Of a DNA stretch of 49,561 nucleotides, positions 43,450 to 49,561 are shown in pieces. Location of the stretch: the NCBI GenBank assembly GCA_021739765.1, contig JAIPBD010000027.1:1-49561 (forward strand). The letters are read 5' to 3'. Position 1 is the stretch's first letter, and each line of letters starts with the position of its first letter. Source of the DNA: Melioribacteraceae bacterium. Its GTDB lineage: Bacteria > Bacteroidota > Ignavibacteria > Ignavibacteriales > Melioribacteraceae. Position numbers and translations under genes: made by a program. The notes under the pieces are model-generated. The model ran no database searches. It was not told where the DNA came from and saw only the letters and a list, made by a program, of their open reading frames with translations.

Positions 43450-44631
43450 TTAACCCTCATAAAATTTTGATTTTTCTCTTCGCATCTTTTTTAAAAGAGG
43501 ATTTACACGATATCGATCTTCACCATAGTCTTCGCTGAGAACTTTAATCCCCTCAATCACATTTTCGATTCCGATTTCATCCGCCCACTTTAAAAGACCT
43601 TTTGGATAATTCACGCCCTTTGTCATGGCAAGATCAATATCTTCTTTCGAAGCAATGCCCATAAACAATGCATCAGCCGCTTCATTTATAAGCATATAAA
43701 GAATCCGGTCAAAAATATATTCGCCTTTATCGCGATCTTTGTCCGGTTCGGGATTTTGTGCCCCTTCCTTATAACTATAAAAACCAAGTCCGTTTTTTTT
43801 ACCGAGCCTATTAGCTTCAACGATTCTTTTTTGGAAAAATGAAGGTCTAAATCTGGGTTCATAATAAAATTGTTCAAAAACAGTTTCAGTGACCGTGTAG
43901 TTAATATCATTGCCGATTAAATCCATAAGCTCGAACGGACCCATTCTGAATCCACCGAATTCTTTCATCGCCCAATCAATTGTCGGGAAATCGGCAAATC
44001 CTTCTTCATATAAACGAAGCGCTTCACCGTAAAAAGGCCGGGCAACTCGATTAACGATAAAACCTGGCGTATCTTTCGCAATAACCGAAACTTTATTCCA
44101 ATCATCCATTAACTCCTTCGCTTTTTGAACTGTTGAAGGTCGGGTTTGTATGGCGGGAACTATCTCTACAAGTGGCATCAATGGCGCGGGATTAAAAAAA
44201 TGTGTTCCAACCACCCGTTCAGGATTTCTGCAAACGGATGCAATTGAAGTAACAGATAACGAAGAAGTATTCGTTGTAATTACCGCGGATTTCGGTAAGT
44301 TGGCCTCTAACTCGAAAAACAATCTCTTCTTCACTTCGATATTTTCAACAACCGCTTCAATTACAAAATCCGAATTGACTAAAGATTCTATTTTATTAGT
44401 CAAAGTAATTCTTTTAAGAACAGTGTCGGCAGTCGCTTGGTCTAATTTCCCTTTCTGAACAAGCCTTATATATGATCTGCGTAATTTCTCCTTTGCAACG
44501 GCTAACACATCAGTATCAATATCATAAACTTTGACTTGATATCCGTTTTGAGCCGCGACTTGAGCGATCCCGGTACCCATTGTTCCAGCTCCAACAATAC
44601 TTACATTCGGTTTATAATGAGAGGAATCCAC
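43450..44631 (-). CDS. paaH: 3-Hydroxyacyl-CoA dehydrogenase, PaaH type
   Basis: This encodes 393 residues. The NAD site is VSIVGAGTMGTGIAQVAAQN and the substrate/catalytic His is in VGTHFFNPAPLMPLVEIV. Two C-terminal dimerisation domains follow, the second carrying MTKGVNYPKGLLKWAD. In phenylacetate breakdown PaaH oxidises (3S)-3-hydroxyadipyl-CoA to 3-oxoadipyl-CoA; a general fatty-acid role cannot be excluded. Start is the GTG at 44631, with AAAGGAAA just upstream. The frame continues to a TTG at 44715, but the extra 28 residues do not match the family. Confidence 0.9.
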   Translation of the reverse strand: MDSSHYKPNVSIVGAGTMGTGIAQVAAQNGYQVKVYDIDTDVLAVAKEKLRRSYIRLVQKGKLDQATADTVLKRITLTNKIESLVNSDFVIEAVVENIEVKKRLFFELEANLPKSAVITTNTSSLSVTSIASVCRNPERVVGTHFFNPAPLMPLVEIVPAIQTRPSTVQKAKELMDDWNKVSVIAKDTPGFIVNRVARPFYGEALRLYEEGFADFPTIDWAMKEFGGFRMGPFELMDLIGNDINYTVTETVFEQFYYEPRFRPSFFQKRIVEANRLGKKNGLGFYSYKEGAQNPEPDKDRDKGEYIFDRILYMLINEAADALFMGIASKEDIDLAMTKGVNYPKGLLKWADEIGIENVIEGIKVLSEDYGEDRYRVNPLLKKMRREKSKFYEG

Positions 44632-44771
44632 TTGTTTTCCTTTTTTGAATTTGTGAATAGACGAATTGTGAAAGTACAAAAATTTGAATTCGGTTTCTTT
44701 ATTTGAATGAATCAATTATTACATTGTTTTCAGAATTATTTTAATTGGTTTAAAACTTCTTGGAGATTTTA

Positions 44772-45938
44772 ATGGCGTCAAAAAATAAGAATAACAGAAA
44801 GATTCTTTTCTTTACAGTTTTCACTCTGTTTATGATTATGGCAACAATAAGAGCATTTTCTTTTTTCAGCGATAATGCCAAATCATTTCTGTATGTCGGA
44901 ACTTATACGGGAGGAGAAAGTGAAGGAATATATATTTACGAAATGGATAATCAAACCGGTGAGTTGAGCTTCCATTACGTTCAAAAAGGAATAAATAATC
45001 CCTCTTACCTTGCCATTGATAAATCTCAGAATTTACTGTTTGCGGTAAGCGAAGTTAGTGATTTTGATAAATCCCGAACCGGCGCGGTCTCAGCTTTTAA
45101 AATTGAATCAACGCAGCAAACTTTACAGCCTCTTAATTTTGTTAAATCCGGAGGTGCAAATCCATGTTATGTTTCTTTAGTTGAAAATTCAAAAACAATT
45201 TTTGTAGCGAATTACACCGGAGGGAATGTCTCCTCAATCCAATACGATGAAAGGGGATTGATCGATGACTCAAGAGTTACAATTCAACACCAGGGTTCAG
45301 GGCCAAACAAAGAGAGACAAGAAGCCCCGCACGCGCATTTTATCGCGCCCGGACCTTCGGACAAATACATTTACGCGGTTGATCTCGGAATCGACAAAGT
45401 TAATATTTATAAATCAAGAGATGGAGAATTTACCAAGCATGATCCCGGATTTGTAAAAATCAATAGTGGTGCCGGACCGAGACACATGGCGTTCCATCCA
45501 TCCGAAAAATTCGCTTACGTGTTGGGCGAACTTGATGCTCAGATTTATGCTTATAATTACAATCCGAAAACCGGTGGATTAGATTCACTCGGATCGTATC
45601 CGACACTTCCCGCTGATTTTACAGAATTTAACAAATGCGCCGATATTCACATTCATCCAAATGGTAATTTTATTTATGCGTCCAATCGTGGGCATAATTC
45701 TATTGTGATTTACAAGATCGACACAAAAACCGGTGAGTTGAGTTTTGTCGGACACGAATCGGTTCGCGGTGATTGGCCCCGCAATTTTGTTATTCATCCT
45801 GACGGGAAATTTTTATTGGTCGCGAATAAGAATTCTTCAAATGTAGTTGTTTTCGAAATAGACGCTGAAACCGGAAAATTAAATTTTACCGGTGAAGATG
45901 AAAAAATCCCCGAGCCTGTTTGTTTGAAATTTTATTAA
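44772..45938 (+). CDS. Lactonase-family seven-bladed propeller protein (6-phosphogluconolactonase-like)
   Basis: This encodes 388 residues. An N-terminal hydrophobic segment (ILFFTVFTLFMIMATIRAF) suggests export or anchoring. The body matches the Lactonase (PF10282/YbhE) family: FLYVGTYTGGESEGIYIYEM, VSEVSDFDKSRTGAVSAF, VANYTGGNVS, EAPHAHFIAPGPSDKYIY, GAGPRHMAFHP, EFNKCADIHIHPNGNFIY and DWPRNFVIHPDGKFLL. Cytosolic members hydrolyse 6-phosphogluconolactone, but an exported member probably acts on another lactone. GGAG sits 9 nt before the ATG; a TTG four codons earlier would overlap it. It overlaps the convergent ACC-deaminase-like gene by 4 nt. Confidence 0.85.
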   Translation: MASKNKNNRKILFFTVFTLFMIMATIRAFSFFSDNAKSFLYVGTYTGGESEGIYIYEMDNQTGELSFHYVQKGINNPSYLAIDKSQNLLFAVSEVSDFDKSRTGAVSAFKIESTQQTLQPLNFVKSGGANPCYVSLVENSKTIFVANYTGGNVSSIQYDERGLIDDSRVTIQHQGSGPNKERQEAPHAHFIAPGPSDKYIYAVDLGIDKVNIYKSRDGEFTKHDPGFVKINSGAGPRHMAFHPSEKFAYVLGELDAQIYAYNYNPKTGGLDSLGSYPTLPADFTEFNKCADIHIHPNGNFIYASNRGHNSIVIYKIDTKTGELSFVGHESVRGDWPRNFVIHPDGKFLLVANKNSSNVVVFEIDAETGKLNFTGEDEKIPEPVCLKFY

Positions 45939-46870
45939 TTTTTTGTTTTGATTGGGGAAGATAAAAGTTTGTTTATCTTCTCCTTCATCCCCTCTTTACC
46001 TTGAATGCCGCCGGTGTGGAGAAGTAAAACGCTTCCACCCTTTGCAATTTTTCCCTTTTGAATCAAATCTCTCACCCCATAAATCATTTTCGTGGTGTAG
46101 ATGGGATCAATTTCAAAATCATTTATCTTTTCGAATTCATTCATAAAATCGACCAATTCTCGGTTTATTTTCGCGAATCCACCGAAATGATATTCATAAA
46201 ATAATTCCCAGTTTTTCCGTTGGCTTTTTTCTTCTCCAATTAATTCTGCAACTATTTCTGATAAATATTCACCGTTTTTGAGTGCCGGAAATCCCAATAC
46301 CGTTGTATTTTGCGGTGCGGAAGAGATCAAACCGCTAACCGTTCCCGCAGATCCAACGGCCGTACAAACGAAATTATAATCGTTTTCTAATTCATTAAAT
46401 ATTTCGCTTACACCTTTTAGAGCGAGTTCGTTTGTCCCGCCTTCAGGGATTAAAAACGGATTCCCGAATTTATCCGCAATTGCTTCCTGAAACTCCTTTT
46501 CATTCCTTCTGCGATATTCTGTTCTGTTTAAGTAATGCAGCTCCATCCCGTTTTTGCTCGCGAATAACAATGTGTGGTTTAACGGAAATCGTTCTTCACC
46601 ACGAATAATTCCGATGGTTTTGAACCCAAATATTTTACCTGCAGAAGCTACTGCATAAATATGGTTTGAAAATGCACCGCCAAAAGTAAGTAAAGTATCA
46701 AATCCTAAATTCTTTGCTTCAAGCAAGTTATACTTTAGCTTACGCCATTTATTGCCCGACATTGCCGGATGAATAAGATCATCTCTTTTGATAAAGATTT
46801 TCTCAGACTTAATTCCGGGAATGTTGACTGGCATCACAAAGGAACGTGATTCATCCGGTTTTTTGTGCAT
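45935..46870 (-). CDS. PLP enzyme of the ACC-deaminase / D-cysteine desulfhydrase family
   Basis: This encodes 311 residues of fold-type II. IFIKRDDLIHPAMSGNKWRKLKY contains the Schiff-base Lys in GNKWRK (split here as RDDLIHP and SGNKWRKL), with GGAFSNHIYAVA the next conserved block, PEGGTNELALKG the following one and AVGSAGTVSGLI the phosphate-binding glycine loop. The family deaminates 1-aminocyclopropane-1-carboxylate, D-cysteine or related small amino acids; sequence alone does not decide between them. It converges on the lactonase gene. Confidence 0.88.
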   Translation of the reverse strand: MHKKPDESRSFVMPVNIPGIKSEKIFIKRDDLIHPAMSGNKWRKLKYNLLEAKNLGFDTLLTFGGAFSNHIYAVASAGKIFGFKTIGIIRGEERFPLNHTLLFASKNGMELHYLNRTEYRRRNEKEFQEAIADKFGNPFLIPEGGTNELALKGVSEIFNELENDYNFVCTAVGSAGTVSGLISSAPQNTTVLGFPALKNGEYLSEIVAELIGEEKSQRKNWELFYEYHFGGFAKINRELVDFMNEFEKINDFEIDPIYTTKMIYGVRDLIQKGKIAKGGSVLLLHTGGIQGKEGMKEKINKLLSSPIKTKN

Positions 46871-46984
46871 ACCCCGTTTTATACCCTATTATTTTTTAAA
46901 CCCATTTATGAACCGGTCACTCTAAGAACCATTAGATCGCGCGAACTGAATAAAACAAACATAATAAATCGAAGGAGCAGTAAA

Positions 46985-47962
46985 ATGAAATTAATCAAAA
47001 AAATCTTTCTCTTTTCAACACTGGTGGCATTTATCGGCACGGCTTGTTCTGACCTCAGCGGTCCCGATCAGGGCAATTTTTCCGATGCCGCATTAAATAG
47101 CGAATCATTCGATGCCGCACAAGAAGATTTGGAATTGCTAAAGGCTTCCGGTGTTAATTTTGATAGCTCAAGCGGTGTTTTCTCTATTGATTGGAAAGAA
47201 GTTAAAAAACCTTTCACTGAAGAAATCGAATTGCACAGCAGAGTGCATGCAATAGCTTTTGATGAAGTATTGGACGAAAAACCAAAACGTGGCTACGGCG
47301 GATTGGACATGGGAACAATAAGTTTAGAATATAGCGGCGTTCAAACCGAACTTGAAAAACGTGAAGGACGAAACGGTGGTTTTATGTATTCAATTTTTCC
47401 ATCAAAACCATGGGAAGAAACCGAAAATGTTACGATAGATTATTTGGACGGCGTTACCTATTCGTTTAATATCAGCGGTTCTGATGTTTTCCCCGCAACG
47501 ACCGTTGAATTAACAACTCCTTCAACTAAATTGGCGATTTCTAATCTTGCGGATGAGGACAGTGTAAGCAGCACGGAAGATCTCGTAATTAACTGGGGCG
47601 GTGGTTCAGTTGATAATGGAATCGCAGTTCATGTATTTCCGCTAAAACCTCGGCCGGAGTTTGCCGATAGTTCTTTTGCCGGAAGAAAGCCGAAAGGTCA
47701 TAAAGGAAGAAAAGGACAGCACGGACCAAAACCCCCACGCCCCGAAGATGTTGTTACTCTTGGAACACACGAATTACTTGAAACTAATGATGGTACTTAC
47801 ACATTTTCGGCAGATGTAATTTCGCAAATTCTTAGCGAAACCGATGCAACTTCAATTGGAATTGTCGTGCACCAAATGAATGTGAGTGCTGTTGAAATAG
47901 ACGGATTAACTTACCACGCTATATTAAAATATGGCGATCATGTTGTAGTAAATTTGAAATAA
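46985..47962 (+). CDS. Exported lipoprotein with collagen-like basic stretch, function unknown
   Basis: This encodes 325 residues. A signal peptide ends in GTACSD, a lipobox, so the protein is lipid-anchored. The rest looks like two beta-rich domains around an unusual basic stretch at about residues 230-255, GHKGRKGQHGPK followed by PPRPED, in which Gly occurs at every third position (GHK, GRK, GQH, GPK). I recognise no family. The start is the ATG at 46985, with GGAG 9 nt upstream. The long N-terminal extension in the same frame from 46865 has no signal peptide. A terminator follows. Confidence 0.75.
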   Translation: MKLIKKIFLFSTLVAFIGTACSDLSGPDQGNFSDAALNSESFDAAQEDLELLKASGVNFDSSSGVFSIDWKEVKKPFTEEIELHSRVHAIAFDEVLDEKPKRGYGGLDMGTISLEYSGVQTELEKREGRNGGFMYSIFPSKPWEETENVTIDYLDGVTYSFNISGSDVFPATTVELTTPSTKLAISNLADEDSVSSTEDLVINWGGGSVDNGIAVHVFPLKPRPEFADSSFAGRKPKGHKGRKGQHGPKPPRPEDVVTLGTHELLETNDGTYTFSADVISQILSETDATSIGIVVHQMNVSAVEIDGLTYHAILKYGDHVVVNLK

Positions 47963-47987
47963 TTTCATCTCTCCCCTGATCCAATAT

Positions 47988-48024
47988 AAGCTCCCTTTCA
48001 GTTTGCTGATCGGGAGCTTTTTTA
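47988..48024 (+). terminator. Rho-independent terminator
   Basis: AAGCTCCC (47988-47995) pairs with GGGAGCTT (48012-48019) around a 16-nt loop, followed by a T-run. It lies 25 nt after the lipoprotein stop. Confidence 0.82.
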
Positions 48025-48109
48025 GTAAAAGTAACATGACAAATAACAAGCGTTAGATTGTCGCTTGAGATGAAAGACTTAATTTATCGCGTGTTAGGTT
48101 TTCGTGGTA

Positions 48110-48421
48110 TTACTTTAACCCAATTTCAATCCCGGTATTTTGAATCTCATAGGCAAAGGGATTCATATTTGTGAAGTCAGACTCTCCAATTGGGTGCGGT
48201 TCAATTCTTAAATCAATTTTTCGTCTTAATCTCATTAACAGCATCTGCGTTGTGAAAAAATCCGTCATATTTCCAATTACAATTGCAATATCTATATCGC
48301 TATCTTCACTATCCAATCCTTTTGCACAAGAACCGAATAAAAAGGCTCTCTTCACATCTAAGTCTGATGGCAATTGTTTTACATATCGTGATGCAGTTTC
48401 TATAATAGATTTCTTAACCAT
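48110..48421 (-). CDS. Minimal nucleotidyltransferase (MNT), partner of HEPN protein
   Basis: This encodes 103 residues of the polymerase-beta nucleotidyltransferase fold. FLFGSCAKGLDSEDSDIDIA contains the catalytic GS-x10-DxD motif in full. In HEPN-MNT pairs the MNT protein acts as an antitoxin that can AMPylate or neutralise the HEPN toxin. It overlaps the upstream HEPN gene by 22 nt, giving a two-gene unit. Confidence 0.88.
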   Translation of the reverse strand: MVKKSIIETASRYVKQLPSDLDVKRAFLFGSCAKGLDSEDSDIDIAIVIGNMTDFFTTQMLLMRLRRKIDLRIEPHPIGESDFTNMNPFAYEIQNTGIEIGLK

Positions 48422-48801
48422 AATCTTATTTTTTCAATTCTATCTAACCACGTGTCAGCAAATTCTTTAGTGCATAGTTGATAAAAATCTTGTTTGTAGT
48501 TATCATACCTGGCGTTAAGGTTGAAAGTAGTGATCACATCGAGCCATTCTTCGAAGTTTTCACTCAATTGCAAATCAATCTTCTTTGATAATCTTAATAA
48601 ATCGTGAGAAAAAATCGCATGTTTCTGAAGTCTCTTTACATATAAAGCTTTTAATGTCTTTTCAATCACCAAATGCCCCAAAAATAAAGCCCAACTATAA
48701 TCCTTTGAATCAACCAAATGAATCATTGTCTTATGATTTTTGTCTGCTGAGTCCAACCAATTCTGGACTATATTATCAATATTCTCAATTTTATCATCCA
48801 T
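48400..48801 (-). CDS. HEPN-domain protein, toxin-type partner
   Basis: This encodes 133 residues, all helical, of the HEPN family (PF05168-like). WALFLGHLVIEKTLKALYVK and IFSHDLLRLSKKI match the conserved first and second parts, and NLNARYDNYKQ the third. The canonical RNase motif R-x4-6-H of active HEPN toxins is not clear here: KRLQKH has only three residues between R and H. Activity should therefore not be assumed. The ATG at 48801 is preceded by GGTGAT and preferred over a TTG three codons earlier. Confidence 0.82.
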   Translation of the reverse strand: MDDKIENIDNIVQNWLDSADKNHKTMIHLVDSKDYSWALFLGHLVIEKTLKALYVKRLQKHAIFSHDLLRLSKKIDLQLSENFEEWLDVITTFNLNARYDNYKQDFYQLCTKEFADTWLDRIEKIRLWLRNLL

Positions 48802-48878
48802 TATCACCAAGATACAAAATTTTCAGATTCCTTTTACGCAGCGACTTTCCAGCCTTAAACCCTAATGGTGGGGGTTTG

Positions 48879-48970
48879 AAAAGTTGCCGTTTGCTGGCGG
48901 GTTCATATCAAGTTACACAAAAGTTAAAACGGGCTACAGCTCTCCAATAACCACTATCCCGGCAACTTTT
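48879..48970. repeat. Paired inverted repeat (AAAAGTTGCCG ... CGGCAACTTTT)
   Basis: AAAAGTTGCCG (48879-48889) is perfectly inverted at 48960-48970, 70 nt away. The left arm can also pair (with a G-U) with GCGACTTT near 48841, around an inner AAACCC/GGGTTT hairpin (about 48857-48876). So two alternative folds compete for the same arm. It sits upstream of the HEPN gene on the minus strand. No coding gene lies in this 230-nt gap. Confidence 0.45.
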
Positions 48971-49033
48971 TATACCCTCCAATATATGCCTTATACTTAC
49001 TCAGTGATAATAAATCACCGCTACAACGGAAAT

Positions 49034-49408
49034 TTAATCTTGAAGTAGCAGTTGATTAATTTCACGTTCAACGCGCTCGAAAGTTTTATTGGGATTCCCC
49101 AAATATTCATCATTTGTTACTCTTATAAATGTAACACCAAAAGCTTCTATGTGCTTTTGACGCCGGGTGTCATATTCTTTGACGTCATCGAGATCATGTA
49201 TGCTGCCGTCTAACTCAATTGCGATTTTGAATTCGGGACAGTAAAAATCGATCACATATCTATCAATTGAATATTGCCGTCTGAATTTTAATCCCAAAAA
49301 TTGTCTGTTTCGGAGCTGCGACCACATATTCTTTTCAGCAATAGTCTGATTTCTCCGCAATTTTCTGCGGGTTTCTTTCATTTCGGTTCGGTTAAAATGT
49401 TGTGTCAT
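49034..49408 (-). CDS. DUF559 domain protein (endonuclease-like fold)
   Basis: This encodes 124 residues. LRRNQTIAEKNMWSQLRNRQ, LKFRRQYSIDRYVIDFYCPE and KIAIELDGSIHD, then VTFIRVTNDEYLGNP match the DUF559 family, a Vsr/PD-(D/E)XK-like nuclease fold: the D of YVIDFY and the E-L-D of IELDGS would be the metal ligands. Function is unproven. An ATG at 49420 begins the same frame, but GGAAAG just before the second ATG at 49408 is better placed, and the frame further upstream runs through a repeat. It lies near a restriction-modification gene and an inverted repeat, typical of accessory DNA. Confidence 0.8.
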   Translation of the reverse strand: MTQHFNRTEMKETRRKLRRNQTIAEKNMWSQLRNRQFLGLKFRRQYSIDRYVIDFYCPEFKIAIELDGSIHDLDDVKEYDTRRQKHIEAFGVTFIRVTNDEYLGNPNKTFERVEREINQLLLQD

Positions 49409-49420
49409 GGTACTTTCCAT

Positions 49421-49469
49421 CCTCTCCCTGTTTCCCTCTCCTTTGGAAGGAGAGGGACTAAGGGAGAGG
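49421..49469. repeat. Nested inverted repeat between the DUF559 gene and the restriction-modification gene
   Basis: The outer arms CCTCTCCCT (49421-49429) and AGGGAGAGG (49461-49469) are perfect inverted copies. The inner arms CCCTCTCCTT (49434-49443) and AAGGAGAGGG (49447-49456) are as well. It is 49 nt long, purine/pyrimidine-biased, and different in composition from its surroundings. It looks like a short dispersed repeat (REP-like), and may also serve as an mRNA 3'-end stem for the gene at 49471. Confidence 0.7.
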
Positions 49470-49470
49470 A

Positions 49471-49561
49471 TCAATTTACGCTTTCCTCTACTATTTTTAT
49501 CTCTTCTTCGGTTAAACCGTATAGTTCGTAAACGAGTTGGTCGATCTGTTTGTCGAGTGCG
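49471..49561 (-). CDS. C-terminal end of probable Eco57I-type restriction-modification protein (5' part beyond window)
   Basis: The last 29 residues of a minus-strand gene read LDKQIDQLVYELYGLTEEEI followed by KIVEESVN and TGA (stop at 49471-49473). The string LDKxIDxLVYxLYGLTEEEI is the usual C-terminal end of type IIG/Eco57I-like restriction-modification methyltransferases, though the same helix also ends some other DNA-methyltransferase proteins. Everything else lies outside the window. Confidence 0.6.
   Translation of the reverse strand, partial: ALDKQIDQLVYELYGLTEEEIKIVEESVN

Noticed and set aside
46865-46984. Longer N-terminus for the collagen-like lipoprotein
   Set aside because: The MKLIKK start has a proper signal peptide, lipobox and ribosome-binding site; the extension would hide the signal sequence and overlap the divergent gene.
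48585-48950. 121-codon plus-strand frame opposite the HEPN gene
   Set aside because: It is antisense to the HEPN gene, has no recognisable domain and runs through the inverted-repeat region.
49421-49469. Considered as a CRISPR-like repeat
   Set aside because: There is a single element with nested arms, no regular spacers and no cas genes.

Overview
The window (about 49.6 kb, AT-rich, mostly intact genes on both strands, short gaps) looks like a chromosomal segment of a Bacteroidota/Ignavibacteriota-type (FCB group) bacterium. The clues are families typical of that group (DUF3078, DUF2911, a six-bladed beta-propeller lipoprotein beside a tiny exported peptide, an exported BNR/sortilin-like protein, a giant lamin-tail/CARDB protein with a FlgD-like C-terminus), many signal peptides and lipoboxes, and an E. 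coli-type class II aldolase. The taxonomic assignment is inference from gene content. I recognised no rRNA, tRNA, CRISPR array, prophage or transposase gene.

Layout. 1-1.24 kb: minus-strand set of a bare LuxR-type helix-turn-helix protein, a four-cysteine exported mini-peptide and a beta-propeller lipoprotein cut by the window edge, with a 17-nt palindrome and a promoter-like sequence between regulator and peptide. 1.6-16.9 kb: mostly housekeeping and envelope genes: BNR-repeat exoprotein, DUF3078 protein, uvrB, a decayed DUF4143 ATPase, a glyoxalase-like exoprotein, a YgjV-GNAT membrane protein, fructose-bisphosphate aldolase, two TSUP exporters, HisN-like phosphatase, Sua5, a serine hydrolase and an M24 peptidase. 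16.9-17.9 kb: RelE/ParE toxin and ribbon-helix-helix antitoxin flanked by diverged direct repeats. 18-30.4 kb: periplasmic GH13 amylase lipoprotein, a stand-alone cobalamin-binding photosensor-like protein with a PAP2-type membrane enzyme, a DUF1579-like protein, a CoA-binding protein, the 1798-residue lamin-tail protein, TrhO, a YciI protein and a DUF2911 protein.

30.5-44.7 kb carries lower-pathway genes of aerobic phenylacetate breakdown (paaZ, paaY, paaJ, paaI, paaH, all minus strand), split by a plus-strand block: methyltransferase, SGNH hydrolase, kynureninase, Fe-S/CDGSH protein, pirin and nitroreductase. The epoxidase (paaABCDE), ligase (paaK) and isomerase (paaG) are not in the window. 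The rest of this stretch holds an M50-like membrane peptidase, an FKBP isomerase and an OmpA-family porin-like protein.

44.8-49.6 kb: a lactonase, an ACC-deaminase-like PLP enzyme, a lipoprotein with a short collagen-like basic stretch, an HEPN-MNT pair, a DUF559 nuclease-fold protein, a nested inverted repeat, and the C-terminal tail of a probable Eco57I-type restriction-modification protein running off the right edge. This right end looks like accessory DNA.

The best candidate for an undescribed system is the regulator / cysteine-rich exported peptide / propeller lipoprotein set at the left edge. The cobalamin photosensor-PAP2 pair comes second.
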